Source: Agrobacterium tumefaciens
GTDB taxonomy: Bacteria; Pseudomonadota; Alphaproteobacteria; Rhizobiales; Rhizobiaceae
Reading direction: 5' to 3'
Length of the DNA: 64,000 nt
Assembly (NCBI GenBank): GCA_025560025.1
Contig: CP048485.1
Location: forward strand, 2,262,501 to 2,326,500
Every line of letters begins with the position of its first letter. Positions within the stretch are counted from its first letter, which is position 1. Under the pieces are notes generated by a model, which saw nothing but the letters and a program-made list of their open reading frames with translations, did no database searches and was not told the origin of the DNA. The translations under genes were made by a program, and so were the position numbers. Below are positions 47,830-56,553 of this stretch, one piece after another.

Positions 47830-49077
47830 GTGACCGATACAAAAAAAATCGTGGTGCTCCTCAAGGGCTATCCGCGCCTGTCGGAGACTTTCATCGCCCA
47901 GGAACTTCTGGGGCTGGAGAAAGCCGGGCTGCAACTCGAACTCATGTCCATGCGCCGGCCGACGGATAAAAAACGCCACCCCGTTCATGATGAAATTCGC
48001 GCACCCGTCACCTACCTGCCGGAATATCTGCATGAAGAACCGCTGCGCGTTCTAAAGGCATTGTGGGCGTGCCGCAAAAAGCCGGGCTTCACCAAGGCGC
48101 TCCGCCGCTTTTTCAGCGATCTGCCGCATGATCTCAGCCGCAACCGGTTCCGCCGTTTCGGGCAGGCCGCCGTCCTTGCGCATGAATGGCCGGCGGATGC
48201 CGAATGGCTGCATGTCCATTTCATCCACACACCCGCCTCGGTCGCCGCCTATACCCATCTCATTACTGGCACACCCTGGACGATTTCGGCGCATGCGAAG
48301 GACATCTGGACCTCGAACGACCGTGACCTTGCCGCCAAGCTGCAAAGCGCCCGCTGGGCCGTGACCTGCACTGCCGGCGGCTTCCAGCATCTGCAGACCC
48401 TTTCCGGGGCCAGGCAGAATGTGCATCTGAGTTATCATGGCCTCGATCTCACCCGCTTCCCGCATTTCGAAACGCCACGCCCGGCGAGAGACGGTTCAGA
48501 TGCCGGTGACCCGGTCAGGATTTTAAGCGTCGGCCGGGCGGTCAAGAAAAAGGGCATCGATATTCTCCTGCGCGCGCTGGCTTCACTCCCGCAGGATATC
48601 CATTGGCGTTTCACCCATATTGGCGGCGGTGATGAACTGGTCGCGCTGAAGAAACTCGCAGACGAGCTTGGCCTCGCCGACAGGATCGTCTGGACCGGGG
48701 CCATGGACCAGAAGCAGGTGCTGGAGAATTACCGGGAGGCGGATCTCTTCGCCCTTGCCTGCCGCATTACCAGCGATGGCGATCGTGACGGCCTTCCCAA
48801 TGTGCTGGTTGAGGCCGCGAGCCAGGCGCTGACCTGCATTTCCACCAAAATCTCAGGCATTCCGGAATTCTTCGTCGACGGTGAAAACGGGCTGCTGACC
48901 GATCCGGAAAATCCGGCCGCATTCGCCGAAGCACTGCGTGCGGCCATCACCGATGCGCAATTACGCCAGCGTCTGGGTGCTGCCGCCGAAAACCGCGTTC
49001 GAACCGCTTTCGATCATCGCACCAGCATTGCCGAACTGAAGGCCCTGTTCGAAACCGAGTGGGAAAAGACGCCATGA
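47830..49077 (+). CDS. Glycosyltransferase family 4
   Basis: A 415-aa GT-B glycosyltransferase starting with GTG at 47830 (MTDTKKIVVLLKGYPRLSETFIAQELLGLE), a common beginning of exopolysaccharide GT4 enzymes. The acceptor domain has HVHFIHTPASVAAYTHLITG and WTISAHAKDIW; the donor domain has ILSVGRAVKKKGIDILLRAL and GDRDGLPNVLVEAASQALTCI. It is soluble or membrane-associated at the cytoplasmic face. Its stop overlaps the next glycosyltransferase start (ATGA), so the pair is coupled. Confidence 0.92.
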   Translation: MTDTKKIVVLLKGYPRLSETFIAQELLGLEKAGLQLELMSMRRPTDKKRHPVHDEIRAPVTYLPEYLHEEPLRVLKALWACRKKPGFTKALRRFFSDLPHDLSRNRFRRFGQAAVLAHEWPADAEWLHVHFIHTPASVAAYTHLITGTPWTISAHAKDIWTSNDRDLAAKLQSARWAVTCTAGGFQHLQTLSGARQNVHLSYHGLDLTRFPHFETPRPARDGSDAGDPVRILSVGRAVKKKGIDILLRALASLPQDIHWRFTHIGGGDELVALKKLADELGLADRIVWTGAMDQKQVLENYREADLFALACRITSDGDRDGLPNVLVEAASQALTCISTKISGIPEFFVDGENGLLTDPENPAAFAEALRAAITDAQLRQRLGAAAENRVRTAFDHRTSIAELKALFETEWEKTP

Positions 49078-50225
49078 GTGATACGGAAAAGCGTCCTTCA
49101 GTCTTCTTTTATGTCCAGCATCTTCTCGGCATCGGCCATATCGCCCGCGCCAGCCGCATTGCCAACGCCCTGCAGGCGGATGGTTTCGATGTCGTTCTGG
49201 TGACGGGCGGCACCCCGGTTCCGGGCTTTCCGGGTGAGGGCATCCGCCATGTCGAATTGCCGCCCATCGCCGTCAGCGACGGCAGCTTTTCCGGCCTTGT
49301 CGATAGTTCCGGCAAACCGGTGGATGACGCCTTCAAAAAGCTTCGAACAGACATGCTGATCGGTGCTTACCATGGCGCAAAGCCTGACATCGTCATCATC
49401 GAGGCCTTCCCCTTCGGGCGCAGACAGGTGCGTTTCGAATTGCTGCCGCTTCTGGACGAGATCGAGGATAGCGAACCGCGCCCGCTCGTCATGACGTCGC
49501 TGCGTGACATTCTGCAGGAAAAAACCAAACCCGGCCGTGACGAAGAAACCGTGTCGCTGGTGAAGAAACATTTCGACGCGGTGCTGGTCCATGGCGATCC
49601 GGAATTTGTGCGACTGGAGGATACCTTTCCTCTTGCCGGCGAAATCAGCCAGCGCATCATCTATACGGGCCTTGTTGCACCGCTACCGCCCCCCGAACCG
49701 GCGGAGAAATTCGATATTGTGGTATCCGCAGGCGGCGGCGCGGTTGGCGCAGCACTCGTCCGGGCCGCACTTGAAGCCGCCCCGCTGCTGGATGACATCA
49801 CAAGCTGGTGCCTCGTAACCGGCCCCAATATGCCGCAAGCGGATTTCGATGCGATCTCGGCTGAGGCGGCGGACAATGTATCCGTCTTCCGCTTCCGCAA
49901 GGATTTCGCAAGCCTGCTTGCCGGCGCGCGGCTTTCGGTTTCACAGGCCGGTTACAACACCGTCTGCGATATTCTTCAGGCAAAATGCCGCTCGCTTCTG
50001 ATCCCCTTCGCAGCCGGTGGCGAAACGGAACAGAGCGCCCGCGCCGAACGACTGGCGCGGCTGGGACTGGCGCAGGTGCTGGAGGAGAAAGATATCTCCG
50101 CGCAATCCATGGCCGATGCCATCAGGGCCGCATTGGCTCTGCCGGCCCCGGATAAGATCAAACTCGATCTCGACGGCGCTGCCGGAACGGCTAGAGTCTT
50201 GCGCCGCCTTTTTGATGAGCGGTGA
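49074..50225 (+). CDS. Predicted glycosyltransferase (COG4671/MurG-like GT-B)
   Basis: A 383-aa paralogue of the enzyme at 46578. It begins MSDTEKRPSVFFYVQHLLGIGHIARASRI and has the same donor loop, SQAGYNTVCDILQAKCRSLLIPF, with GGETEQSARAERL after it. The start at 49074 overlaps the GT4 stop; the in-frame ATG at 49059 lies inside that gene. It is last in the plus-strand row, and its final 35 bases overlap the end of cutC on the other strand. Two paralogues in one operon suggest sequential transfers onto one glycan. Confidence 0.87.
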   Translation: MSDTEKRPSVFFYVQHLLGIGHIARASRIANALQADGFDVVLVTGGTPVPGFPGEGIRHVELPPIAVSDGSFSGLVDSSGKPVDDAFKKLRTDMLIGAYHGAKPDIVIIEAFPFGRRQVRFELLPLLDEIEDSEPRPLVMTSLRDILQEKTKPGRDEETVSLVKKHFDAVLVHGDPEFVRLEDTFPLAGEISQRIIYTGLVAPLPPPEPAEKFDIVVSAGGGAVGAALVRAALEAAPLLDDITSWCLVTGPNMPQADFDAISAEAADNVSVFRFRKDFASLLAGARLSVSQAGYNTVCDILQAKCRSLLIPFAAGGETEQSARAERLARLGLAQVLEEKDISAQSMADAIRAALALPAPDKIKLDLDGAAGTARVLRRLFDER

Positions 50226-50931
50226 GGATCGCCTTTAACTCGCGAACCGCCGCTTCGTCCGTTCCCTTGCGCCCATCGCCGGTAAAACCGAGCTTCGCCA
50301 CCTTGCTTTCTGGATCATAAGACGGAACGGCGGAACAGGATGCGTGGATTTCCGTGATCGGAAAGCGGTCCAGCAATGTCTGCACGATCTGTGGACGCAC
50401 GCCTGCACCTGGCATGATGACAATCCGGCCAGCGGCCTTCTCGGATAATCGCGCCAGCGTCTCCATGCCCTCAAGCGCCGAACGCGCGCCGCCGGAGGTT
50501 AGAATTCTCGGGAAACCGAGCGCGATGGCGGCCTCCAAAGCCTCATCCATGTCGGGAACGACATCGATCGCCCGGTGCAGCGTCGAATCCAGCCCATCGG
50601 CGTGGCGGCGCAATTCCTCGAGCAGTGGAATATCAAGCGATCCGTCGCCAAGCGATGCGCCGAGCACCACGCCGGAAAGCCCCGCAGCACGCGCCGCATC
50701 AATATCGCGTTTCATCACATCGGCTTCGTCACGTGTGAACACGAAATCACCGGCGCGCGGTCTGATCATCACGCTGACCGGCAATCCATAGGCCGCCGCT
50801 CGCTGCATGAAACCCGCAGACGGTGTGACGCCGCCACCGGACAATGCCGCGCAGAGCTCGATACGATCGGCACCACCCCTGACCGCCGCTTCCAGCCCGG
50901 CCACATCGTCCACGCAAATCTCGAGAATCAT
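50191..50931 (-). CDS. cutC: CutC family protein
   Basis: A 246-aa TIM-barrel protein of the CutC family (MILEICVDDVAGLEAAVRGGADRIELCAALSGGG). The start at 50931 follows AGAGG with good spacing; ATG 50946 is an alternative. CutC was named for copper tolerance in E. coli, but that role is disputed, and here the gene closes an operon of sugar and peptide catabolism. A role in degradation of an amino sugar or glycan is therefore more likely; this is inference. Its 3' end overlaps the converging glycosyltransferase by 35 bases. Confidence 0.9.
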   Translation of the reverse strand: MILEICVDDVAGLEAAVRGGADRIELCAALSGGGVTPSAGFMQRAAAYGLPVSVMIRPRAGDFVFTRDEADVMKRDIDAARAAGLSGVVLGASLGDGSLDIPLLEELRRHADGLDSTLHRAIDVVPDMDEALEAAIALGFPRILTSGGARSALEGMETLARLSEKAAGRIVIMPGAGVRPQIVQTLLDRFPITEIHASCSAVPSYDPESKVAKLGFTGDGRKGTDEAAVRELKAILTAHQKGGARL

Positions 50932-51010
50932 CGTAACCTCTTTCATTCGAACGTGCTCTGTTCACGCACCGGGTTATCCGAAAGCCGCCCACACTTTTCG
51001 GCCCGACGCT

Positions 51011-52216
51011 CTACCTGCGGCGACCCGTCCCATCAAGCGCATAGAGCATGTAAACGCCGCCGAGACCCACAACTGCTCCCAGAATGGAGGTTCCCGAATA
51101 GCTTGTGACAAATGTGCCCAGGGCGAAAATCAGCGCACCCAGGCCGGCACCAAGGAAGATATTGACGGCGATCAGCGAGCTTCCAAGCCCCGGCCGATCC
51201 GCGATCAGCTCCTGCAGATAGGTAATCGGGATACTGATGATGGCCGCCGCGCCCAGCGCGCTGATGACGGTTTGTGCGTAAATGTGCCATGGCGCGGAAG
51301 CGAGGCCCTGCAGGATGAGATAAATGGCATAAAGCACCGCTCCCGCCGCCAGCGTCAGCGTTTGCGGCACCTTTTTCTCGATCCAGCCCCACAGGAGAAT
51401 GAAAACGATTTCCAGCGCCGCGACGATGCCCGCCACGATGCCGATATCCGCGACCGTGCCCTGCGCCTGACCCGTTATGATCAGCGAACGTATGGAATCA
51501 TTGAGATGCAGCATTGAGCAGATCAGGGCTATGGCGATGATCCGTAGCAGCACCCGCCGAGACCCGACTTCCGCAAGCGAAGCGCGGAAACCGAACCGCG
51601 CCTCGGTGTTCACGGTCGCCGGCGTGGCGGCGCGCGGGAGGCAAAAGGCCACGAGCAGAAAGCAGATAAGCGCACAAATACCCGAGAAAAGGAAAGCCAG
51701 CAGCATATTGCCGGAATTCACCAGAAAGATACCGACGATGCCCGGCACCAATACCCAGGAGAGAGAAATCGTTGCCCGCATGATCGAATTCACGGCGATC
51801 ATGTCGCCCGTGGAAAGATTGCGGGCATCGGCACGCACATGCGCGAAAATCAGCGAATTCATCGCCCCGAAGATCGGCAGAAGAACGAGCTTGGCGCTCA
51901 CGAAAGCCGTGGCGTTGCCAACCAGATAGACCAGCATATAGCCGCTGACACCGAAGAGCGCGATGAACAGCATGGGCTTGCGATATTCGCCCAGCCTGTC
52001 GGCGACGATGCCCATCAGCACGCTGGCGCTGACATTGATGACGGCGGCAAACAGCATCAGCAGGGAATAGACGGTGTTGCTGAGCCCGATTTCACGAATG
52101 CCGATAACCGCCTGATAGGGAGCGGTGGCTGCATTCGAAAACCCGAAAAACAGAATAGCGAGCGCCCCGATGCGGATCGACGGATTATTGATAACGATGG
52201 AAAGAGCCGACGGCAT
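51011..52216 (-). CDS. MFS transporter, sugar-efflux (SetA-like) type
   Basis: A 401-aa major-facilitator protein with about twelve membrane helices. The start at 52216 (MPSALSIVINNPSIRIGALAILFFGFSNAATAPYQ) is preferred over 52243. The first half has VLMGIVADRLGEYRKPMLF, the MFS motif A loop; the family resemblance is to sugar efflux transporters of the SetA/SotB group. It lies in an operon with a hexosaminidase, so it may export excess sugar or take up an oligosaccharide product. Confidence 0.88.
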   Translation of the reverse strand: MPSALSIVINNPSIRIGALAILFFGFSNAATAPYQAVIGIREIGLSNTVYSLLMLFAAVINVSASVLMGIVADRLGEYRKPMLFIALFGVSGYMLVYLVGNATAFVSAKLVLLPIFGAMNSLIFAHVRADARNLSTGDMIAVNSIMRATISLSWVLVPGIVGIFLVNSGNMLLAFLFSGICALICFLLVAFCLPRAATPATVNTEARFGFRASLAEVGSRRVLLRIIAIALICSMLHLNDSIRSLIITGQAQGTVADIGIVAGIVAALEIVFILLWGWIEKKVPQTLTLAAGAVLYAIYLILQGLASAPWHIYAQTVISALGAAAIISIPITYLQELIADRPGLGSSLIAVNIFLGAGLGALIFALGTFVTSYSGTSILGAVVGLGGVYMLYALDGTGRRR

Positions 52217-52278
52217 GGATATTCGCCTGAGATGATCCGGCATCGCCGGATCGCTTGATAAAACCTATCGAACCGCCG

Positions 52279-53715
52279 TCATCGCCAGCGGGCAGAAAGG
52301 ATGGGTTTCGGGATATAGTCGAAATGCGGCTTCCATGGGTAAAAATCGCCGTCCCGGCGGCGATTGGGAAGATTTTCGATATCCTGATTGATAACCCCCT
52401 CCGTCAGCGCCATCAGATTGGGATTGGCGATCGGCGCAAGCTCCGGCGAAAGATAACCTGACTTGACGACCAGCAGCCTCACCGTCTTCAGATCGAAGCC
52501 CAAACGGGTGAAATCCGAAATCATGTGATAGGGCCTGCGCCTGGCGGCCAGAATAACGGTAATGCCACCGATGCCGACCACCGCCTGCCGCTGATCCGTA
52601 GCACCTGGATCGTCCAGTTTCAGGACCCTGGCTTCGGCGGTGACGGATGGGCTCTCGGGATCGAGACTGCCGCCGATTTTCAGGGAAAGCGTCGCATCCT
52701 CGCCCGCCGCAAAACAGGCTTCGACCGCTGGCCCGTCGGTGATGCCGCCCAGCAACGCGCCCTGCCAGTTGCGCGCAATCAGCGCCGCCAGAACATCGGC
52801 GCGATCGCCCACCCCGCCGCCGGTCGGATTGTCGCCCGAATCCGCGAGAATGATCGGACCGGTGGTCGTTTTTGCCGCAATATCGAGAATGGCGTCGAGC
52901 GGCTCAGTCACCGGCCCGAAACGGAAATCCTGCCGGGCATTCCAGTAGGATTGCGCGATCTCACTGGCAACCGCCTGCGCGGCCTCCCTGTCTGTCCCCG
53001 TCACCACCGCACAGGACGTCGCCCTTGGTTCGTCGGCCCAGACATAGCCGATCATGAAATTCGCATCCCATATGCCGGGCCGGGCATCATGATCCGGCAG
53101 AACGGCATAGAGGCTTTTTGTGGGTTCATCTTCCGTGGATGTCTTTTCACCCGGCAGCAGAATGGGGATTTTCGCCCAGGCCACACCAGGCTTCTCGCCC
53201 GTCTTCAGCGCCTTAAGCAGCATCGTCCACGCCCGCACCATCGTCTCGCGCACATCGATATGCGGCGCGGTTCGGTAGCCGGCGAAAATATCGAGCTGAT
53301 CGATGATCGTCTGGCTAACATTGCCATGCAGGTCGTAGCTCGCAGAAATAATCACATCCGGCCCGACCACGGCGCGGGCGCTGGAAATCCAGTCCCCCTC
53401 GGCATCGTCCATGCCTTCGACATTCATCGCGCCGTGCATCGCGAGATAAAGCCCGTCAAGCGGCAACGAGGCTCTCAAACGTTCGAGAAACTCCGCCTTG
53501 AACGCCTCATAGGCCACACGCGACACGGGGCCGCCCGGCACCGCCCGCGCATGCAGAAGTGGCAATACTTCCGCCCCGCTCCCGCCGAGAAAGTTGAAAT
53601 ACTCGGCTTCCAGCAGCTCCGCGCCGCGAAAAACGCGAAAGTCCTCCTGGCGCATCAGCACCGGCGAGTAGGTGCTGCATTCGGTATGAATACCACCAAC
53701 GGCAATACGCATCAC
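52279..53715 (-). CDS. M81 family metallopeptidase (MlrC-like)
   Basis: A 478-aa member of the MlrC family, named after the microcystin-degrading peptidase C. It begins MMRIAVGGIHTECSTYSPVLMRQEDF, with probable metal ligands in IHTEC and later in ADSGDNPTGGG and LYLAMHGAMNVEGMDDAEGDW. Most members have unknown substrates and occur in operons for small molecules or sugars. It starts 9 bases after the hexosaminidase stop, so the two are likely co-translated. It may cleave an amide bond of a sugar-peptide conjugate. Confidence 0.88.
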   Translation of the reverse strand: MMRIAVGGIHTECSTYSPVLMRQEDFRVFRGAELLEAEYFNFLGGSGAEVLPLLHARAVPGGPVSRVAYEAFKAEFLERLRASLPLDGLYLAMHGAMNVEGMDDAEGDWISSARAVVGPDVIISASYDLHGNVSQTIIDQLDIFAGYRTAPHIDVRETMVRAWTMLLKALKTGEKPGVAWAKIPILLPGEKTSTEDEPTKSLYAVLPDHDARPGIWDANFMIGYVWADEPRATSCAVVTGTDREAAQAVASEIAQSYWNARQDFRFGPVTEPLDAILDIAAKTTTGPIILADSGDNPTGGGVGDRADVLAALIARNWQGALLGGITDGPAVEACFAAGEDATLSLKIGGSLDPESPSVTAEARVLKLDDPGATDQRQAVVGIGGITVILAARRRPYHMISDFTRLGFDLKTVRLLVVKSGYLSPELAPIANPNLMALTEGVINQDIENLPNRRRDGDFYPWKPHFDYIPKPILSARWR

Positions 53716-53724
53716 GCCTTCTCC

Positions 53725-55644
53725 TCAATAAACCGGATTGAGGGGAACGATGGCGGAAAACCTCAGCCAGTCTTTCTGCGCTTTCGGCGTCCATGCCGCC
53801 TCTGCGATGGCCGGCAGTCTTGGGAAAACCAGATGGTTGAAATAAGCGCGGTTGAGGAAATGTTCGGACCAGATGCAGGCCTGAACGCCCTTCATCCGTT
53901 CCTTCAACTCCTCTGGAAAATCGCCAACCGCCTCATAGGCATAGGTGTGCGAAGGCGGAACGGTGCCGGCCCAGCTTGCACCGGGCTCCTGCCAGGCTTC
54001 ATCCTGCACCATGTCGAGATAATAGGCCTGTCCGGGCGTCATCACCACGTCATAACCCTGCTTTGCAAGCTCAAGGCCAACTTCCGGCTTCTGCCATGCC
54101 ATCAGCAATGTTCCCGCCGGATCCACACCGCCGCCATGCGAAACCTCGTCCCAGCCGGCAAGCTGGCGGCCACGCTCATGCAGCATCCCCTGGATGCGCT
54201 TCATGAAATAGGACTGGATGCCGAAGGTACCGTCGAGCCCTTCCTTTTCCATCAACGTTTTGGCAAGCGGCGAGGCAAGCCAGGAACCATCCGCAACCTC
54301 GTCGCCACCGATGTGGATCAGCCGCGAGGGGAACAACTCCACCATCTCGTCGAATATCTTGCCGAGGAACTCGTAGGTCGGCTCGATGGCCGGGTTGAGC
54401 GCATTGTTGGGATAGCCCTGTACCGAACGGTAGCTGTCCGGCGCTTCCTGCCCGTCCGTCAGATCCGGATAGGCGACGAGAGCCGCCGTGCTGTGGCCGG
54501 GTATATCAACCTCCGGAACGATTTCGACGTTCAAAGCCGCCGCATGTGCAACGACCTTGCGTACATCCTCCTGGCTGTAATAACCGGACACCGGTTCGGC
54601 GCCGTTGCCGAGCTGCGGCAGAAGCGGCCCATCCGGCCCGCGTGTCGCGCCGACGGTGGTCAGCAGCGGATAGGCCTTGATTTCAAGCCGCCACGCCTCG
54701 TCATCGGTCAAGTGCCAATGGAACCGGTTCATGCGCAGCCATGCGAGGATATCGATAAGCCGTACGACATCGCCAGTCGGATAGAATTGCCGCGAGACAT
54801 CCAGATGGCAGCCGCGCCAGCTATAACGCGGCGCATCGCCGATGCTGCCGGAAGCCGGGAAACGGAATTTGGGATCGACACGCGCACCATGCAGCAATTG
54901 CGCCAGAACCGTCAGGCCATATTGCAGGCCGGCAGCGGCCGAATATTCCACGACGACGGCCTCATCCGAGAAAGACAGGCGATAACCTTCCGCTTCCAGC
55001 CCGCTATGCTGTTTGAAACGAAGCGGTTTTCCCTCATGAACGGGCGCAAGGCTGAAAGGCACGTGTCCCACGGCAAAAAGCCTGCGGAACAGCGAAAGCA
55101 CGGTTTCCACCGCAAGTACTTCCTCAGCCTTCGCATTATCCGCCGGGTAAAGCGCGACGGGAAAGCCCTCGCCCGGTTCGGCATCGATTTCAGCAGGCCA
55201 GGGCTGGATGGCGAAAGGCAGGTCGAGCTTCCCTTCGGGAAGCAGAACCGGTGCTGGCTCGCTGTGACGCCCATCCAGCATCAGGTCACCGACATCGACC
55301 GCACGATGCGTGCCGTCGGCAAGGCTGATATAAGCGGATTTCGCACCATCCGTGCGATGGCGGGCTGGCCTCAGCAAGCCATCGACGGTGAAACGCCAGG
55401 ATTTACCGGCCTCGAGCACGAAACCGGGCGGCGGCGCAAATTCGTGGAAATTGGCATTGCGGCGCAGATAAACGGCATTGCCGCAAACCGGCTTGTCCAC
55501 CGTCCGGGTGAGGGATGTGTAGACGATGCGAAAGTCCTTCAGCGGCTCGCGGGAAAGATTGACCAGCGTGAACGTAAAGCCGCCGGATGCGGACTCTGCG
55601 AGCGGATGCCATGAATTTTCAAGACGATAATGTGCGAGCGCCAT
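53725..55644 (-). CDS. Beta-N-acetylhexosaminidase, GH20
   Basis: A 639-aa GH20 enzyme releasing terminal GlcNAc or GalNAc. The start at 55644 has GGGGAG upstream; the frame to 55767 only runs into the upstream gene. An N-terminal beta domain (1-250) precedes the barrel, which begins PRYSWRGCHLDVSRQFYP; the catalytic Asp-Glu pair is in IHIGGDEVADGSW. A late motif GTVPPSHTYAYEAVGDFP is typical. There is no signal peptide, so it works in the cytoplasm on imported N-acetylhexosaminides such as chitobiose. Confidence 0.94.
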   Translation of the reverse strand: MALAHYRLENSWHPLAESASGGFTFTLVNLSREPLKDFRIVYTSLTRTVDKPVCGNAVYLRRNANFHEFAPPPGFVLEAGKSWRFTVDGLLRPARHRTDGAKSAYISLADGTHRAVDVGDLMLDGRHSEPAPVLLPEGKLDLPFAIQPWPAEIDAEPGEGFPVALYPADNAKAEEVLAVETVLSLFRRLFAVGHVPFSLAPVHEGKPLRFKQHSGLEAEGYRLSFSDEAVVVEYSAAAGLQYGLTVLAQLLHGARVDPKFRFPASGSIGDAPRYSWRGCHLDVSRQFYPTGDVVRLIDILAWLRMNRFHWHLTDDEAWRLEIKAYPLLTTVGATRGPDGPLLPQLGNGAEPVSGYYSQEDVRKVVAHAAALNVEIVPEVDIPGHSTAALVAYPDLTDGQEAPDSYRSVQGYPNNALNPAIEPTYEFLGKIFDEMVELFPSRLIHIGGDEVADGSWLASPLAKTLMEKEGLDGTFGIQSYFMKRIQGMLHERGRQLAGWDEVSHGGGVDPAGTLLMAWQKPEVGLELAKQGYDVVMTPGQAYYLDMVQDEAWQEPGASWAGTVPPSHTYAYEAVGDFPEELKERMKGVQACIWSEHFLNRAYFNHLVFPRLPAIAEAAWTPKAQKDWLRFSAIVPLNPVY

Positions 55645-55688
55645 AATGCTCCCCTTTATTGCGCAGTGAACCCGGAAGAGGGTTTCGG

Positions 55689-56471
55689 TCAGTAGTGTTC
55701 GGATTGCGAGAAAGTACGGGCAAGCGGCGCCTGCCCCGCCGTCAGCCCGCAGTCCACCGGCAGGCACACGCCGCTGATGGAGGCCGCCTGCGGCCCGGCC
55801 AGAAAGGCGACGGCATTGGCCACATCTTCTGGCCGCACGATGCGCTGCAATGGATACCAGTGCTTGGCTTCCTCAAAAACCTGAGGATTGACCGCCGCCC
55901 GCGCCTCCCATGCCTGCGTGCGCACGGTTCCCGGCGCAACGGCATTGGAACGGATGCCGAATTTACCGTATTCGACGGCGATCAGCTTCGTCAGATGGAT
56001 CAGCCCCGCCTTCGCGGCGCTATAGGCCGGATGGCCGAACACCGACATGCCGTTGACGGAGGTGATATTGATGACAGATCCCTGCGTCCGCTTCAGCGCC
56101 TCTTCGAAAGCCCTGAAGCAGAGAAACGGCGCTTCCAGATTAAGGGCATTGTCCTTGCGCCATATCTCGGCGGTCGTGTCGTGCAGGCTGACCGCTCTTG
56201 CAGCGCCCGCATTGTTGACCAGGGTCGCGACATCACCCAACTCCGCGACCTCCAGGGCCAGCCTTGCAAGGTCCTGCGGATCGGTCACATCGCAGGTTTT
56301 CGGAACGAAGGCGGAACCGGAAAGCAGGGAAAGCGCAGTGGAAAGGGCGTCGGCATCGATATCAACCAACACCACCTTTTCATGGCTTTCAGAAAGCGCC
56401 ACGGCAATTGCCCGGCCTATGTCACCTGCCGCCCCCGTTACGACGGCGACCCGGTCTTTCCTGTCCTGCAT
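55689..56471 (-). CDS. Short-chain dehydrogenase/reductase
   Basis: A 260-aa classical SDR with the NAD(P) motif VVTGAAGDIGRAIAVAL (about 10-26), NNAG at LVNNAGAARA, and the active Ser...Tyr-x3-Lys (NITSVNGMSVFGHPAYSAAKAG). The Asp after strand 2 (VLVDIDAD) favours NAD over NADP. It is second in the RpiR operon, 82 bases after the regulator, and probably oxidises a sugar or sugar alcohol. The substrate is unknown. Confidence 0.92.
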   Translation of the reverse strand: MQDRKDRVAVVTGAAGDIGRAIAVALSESHEKVVLVDIDADALSTALSLLSGSAFVPKTCDVTDPQDLARLALEVAELGDVATLVNNAGAARAVSLHDTTAEIWRKDNALNLEAPFLCFRAFEEALKRTQGSVINITSVNGMSVFGHPAYSAAKAGLIHLTKLIAVEYGKFGIRSNAVAPGTVRTQAWEARAAVNPQVFEEAKHWYPLQRIVRPEDVANAVAFLAGPQAASISGVCLPVDCGLTAGQAPLARTFSQSEHY

Positions 56472-56553
56472 CTCATGCCACTCCTTTAAAGCTTTCCGAC
56501 CAGTTCCAAAGCGGAATTTCAGGTAAACCGCTCACACTTTTCCCATCCCGCTT

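Noticed and set aside
52525..55614. 1029-codon plus-strand open frame
   Set aside because: It is antisense to the clear M81 peptidase and GH20 genes, is rich in Arg/His/Gly as expected for a high-GC shadow frame, and matches no family.
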